From 40CM-2-70-7 sp035631315 (lineage in GTDB: Bacteria; Gemmatimonadota; Gemmatimonadetes; Gemmatimonadales; GWC2-71-9): a DNA stretch of 64,000 nucleotides. The position numbers and the translations under genes were made by a program. The DNA is taken from the NCBI GenBank assembly GCA_035631315.1, contig DASQIZ010000010.1, positions 1-64,000 on the forward strand. Reading direction: 5' to 3'. Below, in pieces: positions 33,569 to 43,262 of the stretch (positions are counted from its first letter, which is position 1; each line of letters starts with the position of its first letter). The notes below the pieces were generated by a model that was not told the DNA's origin, made no database searches, and worked only from the letters and a program-made list of their open reading frames with translations.

Positions 33569-34440
33569 GCCGCCCGTCCGGCCGTCGGAGAGGCGAGGCG
33601 GTACACCGCCGGCATCACCGACTTCATAGGCAGCCCTGCTCCCGCCATCCCCTCGGCGTGGCCAAGGAACAGATAGCCACCGGGATTGAGATGGCCGACC
33701 AATCGCCGGAGCACTTCGTGGCGTGTGGGCGCATCGAAGTAGATCAGCACGTTGCGGACGAAGATCGCGTCGAACCGCTCGCGCACCGGCCACTCGGCGT
33801 CCCGCAAGTTGACCTGCGCGAACCGGATGTGACCCCGGATCAGCGCGCCCGCCTTGACCTTCCCGTCTTCCGGACCCACGCCCTTCAGCATATATGACTT
33901 CCGGTAGTGCTCGGGGATTGGCGCGGACTTCTCCGACCGCCACACACCTGCCGACGCCTGGTTGAGCACTTTCGTGGACAGATCGGTAGCAAGGATGTCG
34001 ATCCCCCACCCCAACCGCCCAAGCCGCTCCTCCAGCACCATCGCGATGGTATGCGGCTCTTCACCGGTCGAGCAGGCGGCGCTCCACACCTTCACGGTGC
34101 GCGAACGCCGGCCCGCCTCCTCTTCCGTCAGCCATTCCGCGCATACCCTGTCGTGGAGCAGATCGAACTGCGCTCCCTCCCGGAAGAAGTGCGTCTCATT
34201 GGTGCAGATGGCATCCAGCATGCGCGTCATCTCCGCCTCGCCACCCTTCTGCACCGCGGCGTAGTAGGCGCTGAAGGACGACAGGCCCAGCTCCCGCATC
34301 CGCCGCGCGAGCCGACCCACCAGCAGGGCGCGTTTCCCGTCCGACAGGACGATCCCGGCCCGCTGGTGAATGAGCCGCTGGAACTGGCCGAACTCGACGT
34401 CGGTCAGCCCCGGTACCGCGAAATCCGTGACGAGCGTCAT
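33565..34440 (-). CDS. cheR: Chemotaxis methyltransferase CheR
   Basis: 291 residues. The N-terminal all-helical domain (about 12-80) is followed by the SAM-binding domain, with TNETHFFREGAQF, SAACSTGEEPHTIAM (the GxGxE-like loop), ILATDLSTKVLNQA, DAIFVRNVLIYFD and GGYLFLGHAEG. It methylates Glu residues on the MCP encoded three genes away, whose C-terminus carries a matching docking pentapeptide. Confidence 0.95.
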   Translation of the reverse strand: MTLVTDFAVPGLTDVEFGQFQRLIHQRAGIVLSDGKRALLVGRLARRMRELGLSSFSAYYAAVQKGGEAEMTRMLDAICTNETHFFREGAQFDLLHDRVCAEWLTEEEAGRRSRTVKVWSAACSTGEEPHTIAMVLEERLGRLGWGIDILATDLSTKVLNQASAGVWRSEKSAPIPEHYRKSYMLKGVGPEDGKVKAGALIRGHIRFAQVNLRDAEWPVRERFDAIFVRNVLIYFDAPTRHEVLRRLVGHLNPGGYLFLGHAEGMAGAGLPMKSVMPAVYRLASPTAGRAA

Positions 34441-34925
34441 GCCGCCGCGGCGTCCAGCTGCCCGATGTCCAGGTCGGTCAGCACCCGGTCCGTGTTGAGC
34501 AGCAGGATGAAGCGGCGGTCGGTGCGGCCCAGGCCGAGGAGCCAGTCGGTCCGCACGCCGGTCCCGAAGGCCGGCGCGGGCTCAATGGCGTCTTCCGGCA
34601 GTTCCGCCACCTGGGTCACGCGGTCGGCCATTATGCCCATCACCGTCTGCTGGCCATCCCGCTCGACTTCCACCACCACCACACAGCTCCGCTTCGTGGG
34701 GGCCGAGCTGGCGCCCCCGAACTTCACCGCGAGGTCCACTACCGGCACCACGCTGCCCCGGAGGTTGATGACCCCCCGGATGAACGGCGGCGCGTTGGGA
34801 ATCGTGGTCACGACGCCGTACTCGATGATCTCTTTCGCCCGCAGAATGCGGACGCCGTATTCCTCTTCCCCCACCACGAACGTGAGGTACTGGGTCTGGA
34901 GAGGATCCGTCTTCGTGGTCGTCAT
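34437..34925 (-). CDS. cheW: Coupling protein CheW
   Basis: 162 residues, a single CheW domain linking CheA to receptor arrays. Diagnostic stretches are YLTFVVGEEEYGVRILRAKEIIEY, NAPPFIRGVINLRGSVVPVVDLAVKFG and the final VLLGLG-like and ILLLNTDRVL. Its stop overlaps cheR by 4 bases and it begins 18 bp after the MCP gene. Confidence 0.95.
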   Translation of the reverse strand: MTTTKTDPLQTQYLTFVVGEEEYGVRILRAKEIIEYGVVTTIPNAPPFIRGVINLRGSVVPVVDLAVKFGGASSAPTKRSCVVVVEVERDGQQTVMGIMADRVTQVAELPEDAIEPAPAFGTGVRTDWLLGLGRTDRRFILLLNTDRVLTDLDIGQLDAAAA

Positions 34926-34943
34926 TGCCCTGGATCCTTTGGG

Positions 34944-36644
<1,701 letters not shown>

Positions 36645-36660
36645 GTCCTTCTCCCTGTTG

Positions 36661-38202
36661 TCAGGCAGCCGAGCGGGCGCGCGCACGTCGTGTGGCGAGC
36701 TCCACCAGCTGCGGAACGTCCAGAATGAGTGCCACCCGGCCGTCGCCCAGGATCGTGGATCCCGCGATGCCCTTGGGGCGATTGAGAACGGCCGCCAGCG
36801 GCTTGATCACCGCCTGGCAGTCGCCGTCCAATGAATCCACTACCACGCCGACTCTGGCGTCGCCGTGGCGGATGATCACGACACTCGCGCGTCGCGGCGT
36901 TTCCGCGCCCCCGAGTCCCATCAAATCCCGCAGGTGGGCGTACGGCACGGCCGCGCCCCGGAGGTTCAGCACTCCTTCAGCACCGCCTTGAGCGCGTACC
37001 GAGCAGAAGTCCACACATTCTTCGACCGATTCGAGCGGCAGCACGTAGCCGTCATGGCCGACGCTGACCCGGAAGCCCGCGATGATCGCGACGGTGAGCG
37101 GCAGACGGATGACGAAGCGGGTACCCTGCCCGGGCGAGGAGATGACCTCGATCGTTCCGCGAAGGGCGTTGATCTGCCGGCGGACGATGTCCATGCCGAC
37201 ACCCCGGCCCGACACGTCCGAGACCGTCGCCGCCGTCGTAAAGCCGGCTTCGAAGATCAGCGCGTGGGCCTGCTCATCGGTGAGCGCATTCGCATCGGCG
37301 CTGAGGCCGAGCGCTTGCGCCTTGGCGGCAATCCGAGCCCGGTCGAGGCCGCGCCCGTCGTCCGACACTTCGATGACGACCGACCCGCCCCGGTGCTCGG
37401 CGCGGAGCACGATGCGCCCTGCGGCCGACTTCCCGGCCTTGCGCCGTTCAGCAGGCGACTCGATGCCGTGATCGACGGCGTTCCGGATCATGTGCGTGAG
37501 CGGATCCCGGAGATGCTCGGCGATCGACGTATCGACTTCGACGTCCTGCCCGTGAATTTGCAGCTCAACGTCCTTGCCCTGCTTCTGGGCCACATCACGC
37601 GCGGTGCGGTGGTGCATCCGGAGCGTGGGCCCGAGCTGGACCATGCGGAGCTTCATCACCTCTTCCTGCAGCGAGCCGTGCAGCTGCTCGAGACGGTCCA
37701 GCGTACCCGCGAGCCCCGAGTCGATCGCGCCGGTGGTTCCAGCGAGCTGCATCAGCCGCCCGCGGGCGATCGTGATCTCGGCCGTGAGGTCGAGCAGCGT
37801 ATCCAACCGCCCGATGGCGACGCGCAGAGTCGAGTCCTTGACCGGTGCTTTCTTCTCAGCCGCCACCTGTCCCGACACCTGGCCAGCGGAACGCAGCAGC
37901 CCGCGCAGCTCGTCGACCGCCTGAAGGAGCCGGGTGATCAGGTCGGTGCTGAACGCCAGCGTGCCTTCACGCAGCTGCTCGAGCTGGTCCTCGAGGATGT
38001 GCGCGGCGGCGGCGACGGCATCGTACCCGATCGTCGCGCTGTTGCCTTTGAGCGTGTGCGCGGCCCGGAGCACGCTGCGGATCAGCTCGGCGTCCGGATG
38101 ACCGCTCCGCTCGAGCGTGAGCAGAGCCTGCTCCATCGTCGCGAGATTCTCGGACGATTCGATGCGATAGACCTCGACGAGGCGCTGCAGTTCGATGTCC
38201 AT
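36661..38202 (-). CDS. cheA: Chemotaxis histidine kinase CheA lacking P2
   Basis: 513 residues. P1 (Hpt) carries the phosphorylated His49 in AAHTLKGNSA. After a short linker (about 108-122) the P3 dimer helices start directly (LDTLLDLTAEITIARGRLMQ). P4 has the N box MIRNAVDHGIE, the G1 box DDGRGLD and SGRGVGMDIVRRQI, and P5 is CheW-like (FRVSVGHDGYVLPLE to the C-terminus). The P2 domain that normally docks CheY and CheB is absent, as in several compact non-E. coli systems. It probably transfers phosphate to CheY, CheB and perhaps the upstream receiver. Confidence 0.95.
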   Translation of the reverse strand: MDIELQRLVEVYRIESSENLATMEQALLTLERSGHPDAELIRSVLRAAHTLKGNSATIGYDAVAAAAHILEDQLEQLREGTLAFSTDLITRLLQAVDELRGLLRSAGQVSGQVAAEKKAPVKDSTLRVAIGRLDTLLDLTAEITIARGRLMQLAGTTGAIDSGLAGTLDRLEQLHGSLQEEVMKLRMVQLGPTLRMHHRTARDVAQKQGKDVELQIHGQDVEVDTSIAEHLRDPLTHMIRNAVDHGIESPAERRKAGKSAAGRIVLRAEHRGGSVVIEVSDDGRGLDRARIAAKAQALGLSADANALTDEQAHALIFEAGFTTAATVSDVSGRGVGMDIVRRQINALRGTIEVISSPGQGTRFVIRLPLTVAIIAGFRVSVGHDGYVLPLESVEECVDFCSVRAQGGAEGVLNLRGAAVPYAHLRDLMGLGGAETPRRASVVIIRHGDARVGVVVDSLDGDCQAVIKPLAAVLNRPKGIAGSTILGDGRVALILDVPQLVELATRRARARSAA

Positions 38203-38207
38203 GCGGC

Positions 38208-38684
38208 CTAGAGGGACCGGACGACGAGGTCGCCCGTATGAGGATGGAACGTGACGTGCCGGGCCTTCGAGCCCCCGGTCTCCGCCATCATGACCGGCAG
38301 CTTCATCTCGTGCAGGGTTTCGAACGCGATCGTGACGTTCTGATTGCCGAGGTGCGTGGCTTTGTCGCGGAACACGTCGAGGACGCAGGCGCCGCCGACG
38401 ACCTTCGCCACCAGGTGCTTGCGGCGCGCCCCAAGGCGTTCGACGGCCTCGAGGAGCTGCGGCAGAGCCTGATCGCCATAGCGAGTCGAGTCCTCACCGT
38501 GTGGTGCGCGCGGCAGGAGATAGTGATTGATCCCGCCCACGCCCATCGCGGCGTCATGCAGAGAAACGGCCACACACGAACCGAGAATGGTGGTGATCCG
38601 GCAGGGCGTCGCGGAGGCCGCGAGCTTGCCGGGGTGCACGAACACGCGGTTATCGGCCAGGACCAATGCGGGCGCAGCGGCCAT
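38208..38684 (-). CDS. cheD: Chemoreceptor glutamine deamidase CheD
   Basis: 158 residues. The catalytic Cys37 lies in TTILGSCVAVSLHD and His54 in GVGGINHYLLP, with a conserved Thr/Gln-rich core further on (VVGGACVLDVF, then HLGNQNVTIAFETL). It deamidates receptor glutamines and is controlled by CheC. It starts at ATG 38684 sharing one base with the stop of the receiver gene (TAATG). Confidence 0.95.
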   Translation of the reverse strand: MAAAPALVLADNRVFVHPGKLAASATPCRITTILGSCVAVSLHDAAMGVGGINHYLLPRAPHGEDSTRYGDQALPQLLEAVERLGARRKHLVAKVVGGACVLDVFRDKATHLGNQNVTIAFETLHEMKLPVMMAETGGSKARHVTFHPHTGDLVVRSL

Positions 38685-39082
38685 TACGCGGCTCCGGCGG
38701 CTTCGAGCCAGCTCTCGACCTTCGCGAGGAGCTCGATCTGATCGACCGGCTTCGCGATGTAGTCGGTGCAGCCCGAGGTGTAGCCCGTTTCGACGTCGAT
38801 CTCTTCGTCCTTCGTGGTGACCATGATCACCGGCGTCTTCCGCGTCTCGGCCCGGTCGCGCAGCGCGCGGCAGGTCGTGAACCCGTCGGCGCCCGGCATC
38901 ACCACGTCGAGGAGGATGAGGTCAGGCGTGTGGGCGATGGCGGCCCGGAGACCCGTCTCGCCGTCCACCGCGACGTCGATGTCGTACCGGGAGCCGAGCA
39001 TGAGCTCGAGCCAGAGCCGGTGCGTGGACGAGTCGTCGACGATCAGGATCCGGCGTCTGCGTCCGCTTGCGTCTGCCGCCAT
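38684..39082 (-). CDS. Single-domain response regulator
   Basis: 132 residues from ATG 39082 (GGAG 5 bases upstream); GTG 39121 or the GTG 12 bases upstream of the ATG would extend it. Receiver marks are ILIVDDSSTHR, the phospho-Asp in LILLDVVMPGADG and Lys in YIAKPVDQIELL. It is the first gene of the chemosensory operon and differs from the cheY at its other end, so it may be a phosphate sink or a second output. Confidence 0.9.
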   Translation of the reverse strand: MAADASGRRRRILIVDDSSTHRLWLELMLGSRYDIDVAVDGETGLRAAIAHTPDLILLDVVMPGADGFTTCRALRDRAETRKTPVIMVTTKDEEIDVETGYTSGCTDYIAKPVDQIELLAKVESWLEAAGAA

Positions 39083-39277
39083 GGTCTCCGTCACTGTGTG
39101 TTCCTGGGTTCGTTTCTGCACGGCGACAGTGTATCGAATGAGGGGTCAAGAGCTCCAATACCCGTTCGCTGTGGATGTCATAGCGTGGACGCATGGCGCT
39201 GGACGGCCCTGCGAGCGGCTTCTCGAGCGGGACGCAGAGGTGGAAACGTTGGGCGGGACGGTCTCGTAGGGTCTTTC

Positions 39278-39712
39278 ATGACCACTGTTCCTGTTGTGCG
39301 CCGGGCCGATCCCGGGCGAGTTGCGCTGGTCACGCTCGGATTGTCGCTCGCCGGCACGGTGTTCGGCGGCTTCGCCGGCGCCGCAGCGTTCGGCATCGCG
39401 ATCGTGACCCACGGCGGATTCCACCTCGGCGATCTCGTCATCTCGGTCATTCCGGGAATCATCGGCGCAGGACTTGGCGCGGTGCTCGCTCCCCTGGCAG
39501 GGTGGGCGCTGCTCAGGCGGGTCCCTCTGGGTCGTGCGTTCTTCGGATTGACCGTGGGAACGATTCTTGGCGGCATCGCGGGCTTCGTCACCCACGACTA
39601 TCTGGGCGGGTTCTTCATCCAACCGGTGCTCGCGGCTGCGGTTGGGTTCTGCTGTGCGGCGGTCGGCTTAAGGGTGCTGCATTCGAGGGCTCTTCCCCCC
39701 TCACCGAGTTGA
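39278..39712 (+). CDS. Small integral membrane protein, unknown
   Basis: 144 residues with four hydrophobic helices rich in Gly and Ala (GLSLAGTVFGGFAGAAAFGIAI, then LVISVIPGIIGAGLGAVLAPLAGWALL, then GRAFFGLTVGTILGGIAGFVTH, then FIQPVLAAAVGFCCAAVGL). It is divergent from the chemosensory operon across about 195 bp, the region expected to hold both promoters. Family not recognised. Confidence 0.6.
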   Translation: MTTVPVVRRADPGRVALVTLGLSLAGTVFGGFAGAAAFGIAIVTHGGFHLGDLVISVIPGIIGAGLGAVLAPLAGWALLRRVPLGRAFFGLTVGTILGGIAGFVTHDYLGGFFIQPVLAAAVGFCCAAVGLRVLHSRALPPSPS

Positions 39713-39751
39713 GCTCAGCGCCGCGCTGTCCCCTCCGGTGTACAACCCTCC

Positions 39752-39943
39752 ATGCTCTCGCTTGACTCCCACCCCGGTTCTCGCAGCTTGTCATCCAGGT
39801 GAAGAAACTCTGGGCGCTTTGCCGACGATCACCTCGATTTCACCGTCTTCGTCCCCGACGTCGGCGACACCCTCGGCCCCTTCCATCTTGTCCGTAAACG
39901 GCCCGGCCAGACCGCTTGGCGGCTTGTAGAAAAGCGGATGTAG
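39752..39943 (+). pseudogene. Short gene broken by an in-frame TGA, or gene remnant
   Basis: From 39803 to the TAG at 39943 one frame reads FADDHLDFTVFVPDVGDTLG and FHLVRKRPGQTAWRLVEKRM, with nearly every codon ending in C or G, as in real genes here. No start codon exists in that stretch. The same frame continues upstream through TGA (39800-39802) to ATG 39752, so one CGA-to-TGA change would explain it. No strong ribosome site precedes the ATG. The downstream small membrane gene starts 10 bp later. On the other strand a short acidic frame also reads plausibly, so strand is not beyond doubt. Confidence 0.35.
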
Positions 39944-39953
39944 CTTAGAAGGC

Positions 39954-40166
39954 GTGACCCACAGCCAGGTCGTCTATTCCATCGGCAGCGCCTTGTGGAC
40001 CGGGTTGGCGTTTCTGAACGCCCGCCTCGCTGAATCGAAAAACGATCGCGGATTCAAGTGGTTCATGCTGTCGCTGTGGCTCGGTCCGCTCGCGTCTCTA
40101 CTCGTCTTGGCCCGCCCGACTCTCGATCACCCACCCGACGAAAATGTGAAACGGATCCTTCCCTGA
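39954..40166 (+). CDS. Small membrane protein, unknown
   Basis: 70 residues from GTG 39954 with two hydrophobic helices (VVYSIGSALWTGLAFLNARLA and WFMLSLWLGPLASLLVLARP) separated by a charged loop. Its TGA overlaps the ATG of the DUF1801 gene (TGATG), which supports real, coupled translation. Confidence 0.55.
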   Translation: MTHSQVVYSIGSALWTGLAFLNARLAESKNDRGFKWFMLSLWLGPLASLLVLARPTLDHPPDENVKRILP

Positions 40167-40558
40167 TGGCGAAGAAGAGCTCCCCTCCGCCCGGAAAAAC
40201 CGCGTCGTGGATGATCGACCAGCGCATCGAAGAGCTGGACGATTGGCGCGGCGAGACGCTGGCCCGGCTCCGCACGCTGATCAAGCAGGCGGACCCGGAC
40301 GTGGTCGAGGACTGGAAGTGGGCGGTGCCGGTGTGGAAGCACGACGGCATGATCTGCACCGGTGAGACCTACAAGAAAGCGGTGAAGCTGACGTTCCCGC
40401 ATGGCGCCGCACTGAAGGATCCTGCGAAGCTCTTCAACTCGAGCCTCGAGGGCGCCACACGGCGCGCCATCGATTTCCCCCAGGACGCGAAGATCAATGA
40501 GAAGGCATTCAAGGCCTTGATCAAGGCCGCCGTAGCGTTCAACCAGACGGCGCCGTAG
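40166..40558 (+). CDS. DUF1801 domain protein
   Basis: 130 residues of the YdhG/DUF1801 fold. Key stretches are WRGETLARLRTLIKQADPDVVEDWKWAVPVWKHDGMICTG and KKAVKLTFPHGAALKDP, the usual iron-chaperone/frataxin-like domain wording. The biochemical role of the family is not firmly known. It starts at ATG 40166 and converges with the sigma-factor gene, overlapping its 3' end by 20 bp. Confidence 0.85.
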   Translation: MAKKSSPPPGKTASWMIDQRIEELDDWRGETLARLRTLIKQADPDVVEDWKWAVPVWKHDGMICTGETYKKAVKLTFPHGAALKDPAKLFNSSLEGATRRAIDFPQDAKINEKAFKALIKAAVAFNQTAP

Positions 40559-41816
40559 CGGCCTCCGCGGCCGAAATCCGCTTCAGCAAGTACCGGCGTT
40601 CGGAGTCGCTGCGGGCGAGGGCGAGCGCCCGCTCGAAATGCGCTTTGGCGGCGACGCCATTCCCCTGCCGGCGTTCCATCTCGCCGAGCGCGGCCGGAAG
40701 AAACGGGTACGAGGCCAGACGCGCGCGGTCTGCGATCGCCTCGATGGCCGCGAGGCCGGCGAGGGGTCCGTCACGCTGGCCGATGGCGATCGCGCGATTG
40801 AGCGCCACGACCGCCGACGGCGCGACGCGCATGAGCTGATCGTAGAGGTTCACAATCGCCCGCCAGTCCGTGTCGGCCAGTCCCGAAGCCTTGGCATGTA
40901 CGGCGGCGATGGCCGCCTCCAGATGGTACGTGGTGACGTCTTCCCCCCGCGCCGACTCTTCCAGAAGTCCCCGCCCCTCTTCGATCAGGGTGCGGTCCCA
41001 CGCGGAGCGATCCTGGTCCCACAATGAGACCAGCTCGCCGGCATCGTTCAGGCGGGCGGGCAGCCGGCTGGCGTGCAAGGCCATCAACGCGGACAGCGCG
41101 AACGTGGCGGGCGTGCGCGTCGCCGGGTGCTCGCGGAGGAGTACCATCAGGCGCATCGCCTCGTCGCAGAGCTCGCGGCGGACCGTTTCCCGGGTGGAGG
41201 CGCCGTGGTATCCCTCGTTGAAGAGGAGGTAGACCGCGCGATGCACCGCGCCGAGGCGGTCGACAAAGTCGGCAGCGGTGAGGTCGAACAGGCGCGCCGA
41301 CTGTGCGAGCACCTTCTTGCCTCGCGCGATGCGCTTCTCGACGGCGGCGCGCTCCTCGAGGAAGGCCGCGGCGATTTCCGCCGCCCCGAAGCCGCAGAGG
41401 ATGTTCAGGATGAGTCCGATCTGCGCGGGCTCGCGGAGGGCGGGATCGCAGCAGGAGAACATCATCCGCAGCTGTTCACCCAGCACGACGTCGCCGGTGA
41501 AGGACTCGTCCACGAGGGTCGACGCGGTCCACTCACTCTCCAGAAGGCGCGTGAGCTCCGGAGCGAAGGTGCGGGCGGTGCGTTCGCGGCGGATGACGTC
41601 GAGGGCGCGATTGCGCGCCGTCGCCATGAGCCACGCGGCGGGGTTCGGGGGTGGCCCCTGGAATTTCCAGACTTCGAGGGCGCGGGCGAAGGCGTCCTGC
41701 ACAACGTCCTCGGCCAGCGCCAGGTTGTGGACTCCGAAGAGGCGTGTCAGGGCGGCGGTCATCCGGCCCGCTTCGTGCCGGAAGAGGTGCTCGTGCAGGG
41801 CCGCCGGGTCTGTCAC
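40539..41816 (-). CDS. ECF42-type RNA polymerase sigma factor
   Basis: 425 residues. Region 2 lies near the N-terminus (AEDVVQDAFARALEVWKFQ and NPAAWLMATARNRALDVIRRE) and region 4 near 140-200 (LILNILCGFGAAEIAAAFLE and RIARGKKVL). A long C-terminal helical extension of about 210 residues follows (LFNEGYH, then TDWRAIVNLYDQLMRVAPSAVVALNRAIAIGQ) with TPR-like character, diagnostic of group ECF42. Such sigma factors lack a classical anti-sigma and are encoded with DGPF proteins, as here 8 bp upstream. Target genes unknown. Confidence 0.9.
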   Translation of the reverse strand: MTDPAALHEHLFRHEAGRMTAALTRLFGVHNLALAEDVVQDAFARALEVWKFQGPPPNPAAWLMATARNRALDVIRRERTARTFAPELTRLLESEWTASTLVDESFTGDVVLGEQLRMMFSCCDPALREPAQIGLILNILCGFGAAEIAAAFLEERAAVEKRIARGKKVLAQSARLFDLTAADFVDRLGAVHRAVYLLFNEGYHGASTRETVRRELCDEAMRLMVLLREHPATRTPATFALSALMALHASRLPARLNDAGELVSLWDQDRSAWDRTLIEEGRGLLEESARGEDVTTYHLEAAIAAVHAKASGLADTDWRAIVNLYDQLMRVAPSAVVALNRAIAIGQRDGPLAGLAAIEAIADRARLASYPFLPAALGEMERRQGNGVAAKAHFERALALARSDSERRYLLKRISAAEAATAPSG

Positions 41817-41824
41817 GCCGCCCC

Positions 41825-42178
41825 CTACATCGCCGCGACGGGCCGCACCTCGACCGCGCCATCGGGGTCGTCGAGGGCCGGGCAGCCTTTGGCGAAGTCG
41901 GCGGCCTGAGCGATGGAATCGGCGACGATGATCGAGTAGCCGCCGATCACGTCCTTGGCTTCCGCGAACGGCCCGTCCACGATCGCGCGCGAGCCGCCCT
42001 TGACCAGCTTGCCGGTCGCCTCGAGCGGCTGGCCCGCGGAGCGCACGTGGCCCTTCTGCTCGAGGTCACGGAGCCACGCTGTCCAGCGTTCCATGCTTTT
42101 CTGGCGGGCTTCGGGGGTGCCCATCGCGGCGGTGCGGGCGCGGGCGGAATTGCGGTAGATATAGAGGAACTCAGCCAT
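41825..42178 (-). CDS. YCII-related DGPF-domain protein
   Basis: 117 residues with the eponymous motif in AIVDGPFAEAKDVIGGYSIIVADS and an N-terminal EFLYIYRNSA strand. DGPF proteins accompany ECF42 sigma factors and are thought to be their regulators or targets. Here the gene is first in a two-gene unit, 8 bp before the sigma factor. Enzymatic activity has not been established for the family. Confidence 0.9.
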   Translation of the reverse strand: MAEFLYIYRNSARARTAAMGTPEARQKSMERWTAWLRDLEQKGHVRSAGQPLEATGKLVKGGSRAIVDGPFAEAKDVIGGYSIIVADSIAQAADFAKGCPALDDPDGAVEVRPVAAM

Positions 42179-42245
42179 GGGACGTCTCCGGTCTGAATGG
42201 TGACTCGGGGCGGCACCGTGCCGCGACCCTGCATCTTATCAACGT

Positions 42246-43175
42246 TTGAGCGTCCCGGTTCCGGACATCGCCTGGGTGCCGGTCCCCCGCCCCCCCCCCC
42301 TCGCAACCTTCCCAGCCGGCCCCCGTATCGTACTGGTGGACATCACCCGAGGTGGACCGGACCCGGCCGATGCGAAGCTCCGCCCGCGAGCAGGGACCCG
42401 CCTTTTCGCCCGGTCCGTCACAGGTTTTCGGATAACGGAAGCCGCCTACGGGCCCGGGGGCCGGGTGCGCCGACACACCCACGACACCGCGGGACTGGCC
42501 ATCGTGCTCGACGGCGGATATCGCAAGCACATGGCCGGCGTGGAGCATCAGTGTGGCCCGGGAACGGTGACCATCGAGCCCCCCGGGGTCGCCCATGGGG
42601 AGTCGTATGGCCGCGCGAGCACGCGTGCGGTGCTCTTCGAGATCGACCCATCCCTCCTCGGCCGGCTCCTCGAGACGGCCTCCTGCTTGAGGGTGCCCGG
42701 CTGCCTGACGGACGGTGCCGCAGGTCTGATGGGTCGACGGGCAGTCCAGGAGCTCAGGGCCACGGACGGCGCGTCGTCTCTCGCACTGGAAGCGATCGCC
42801 CTCGAGCTGATCGCGCTCGCTGAACGGCGCTCCATCCGGCCACGCCAGGCGCCGGCCTGGCTCGACCGGGTGCGCGAGCGGCTCAACGAGGAGTTTCTCC
42901 GGGCGACGCCCGTGGCCGAGCTTGCTGCACTCGCCGGGGTCCACCCCACTCACCTCGCGCGCGCATTCCGGGCGCAGGAGGGATGCAGCCTGGGCGAGTG
43001 GGTGCGGCGCCGGAGAGTGGCATGGGCGGCGGATCAGATGGCGACCGAGGCCCCGCTTTCGACCATCGCCCACGCGGCCGGGTTCGCGGACCAGAGTCAT
43101 TTCACGCGTGTGTTCACCCGCTTGATGGGATTGAGTCCCGCCCGGTTCCGAGCCGCGCTGCCGCATCGACGCTAG
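42246..43175 (+). CDS. AraC-family transcriptional regulator
   Basis: About 309 residues from TTG 42246, or 279 from GTG 42336. The N-terminal half is a cupin-like sensing domain (VRRHTHDTAGLAIVLDGGYR, then VTIEPPGVAHGESYG). The C-terminal 100 residues hold two helix-turn-helix motifs, PVAELAALAGVHPTHLARAFRAQ and LSTIAHAAGFADQSHFTRVFTR, followed by the family's GLSPARFR. An 11-base C run (42290-42300) sits between the two possible starts. If the upstream start is used, changes in the run would shift the frame; if the downstream start is real, the run is only leader. No Shine-Dalgarno is clear for either. Confidence 0.85.
   Translation: MSVPVPDIAWVPVPRPPPLATFPAGPRIVLVDITRGGPDPADAKLRPRAGTRLFARSVTGFRITEAAYGPGGRVRRHTHDTAGLAIVLDGGYRKHMAGVEHQCGPGTVTIEPPGVAHGESYGRASTRAVLFEIDPSLLGRLLETASCLRVPGCLTDGAAGLMGRRAVQELRATDGASSLALEAIALELIALAERRSIRPRQAPAWLDRVRERLNEEFLRATPVAELAALAGVHPTHLARAFRAQEGCSLGEWVRRRRVAWAADQMATEAPLSTIAHAAGFADQSHFTRVFTRLMGLSPARFRAALPHRR
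42290..42300 (+). repeat. Homopolymeric C11 tract
   Basis: Eleven consecutive C residues, preceded by another CCCCC separated by one G. It lies in the first codons of the AraC-type gene if TTG 42246 is the start. It is the longest homopolymer I noticed in the window. Confidence 0.95.
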
Positions 43176-43262
43176 CCGCGTGCAAGAGCCCCTTCGGGCG
43201 TTCAAGACCGTCTCGCCTCTCTGGTCTACGTTTCCCAGGACCTTCCGCGCTTTGGAGCATGG

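Noticed and set aside
39800..39802. Selenocysteine insertion at the in-frame TGA
   Set aside because: I see no convincing stem-loop directly after the TGA, no selenoprotein family similarity and a Ser/Arg-rich context; a nonsense mutation is simpler.
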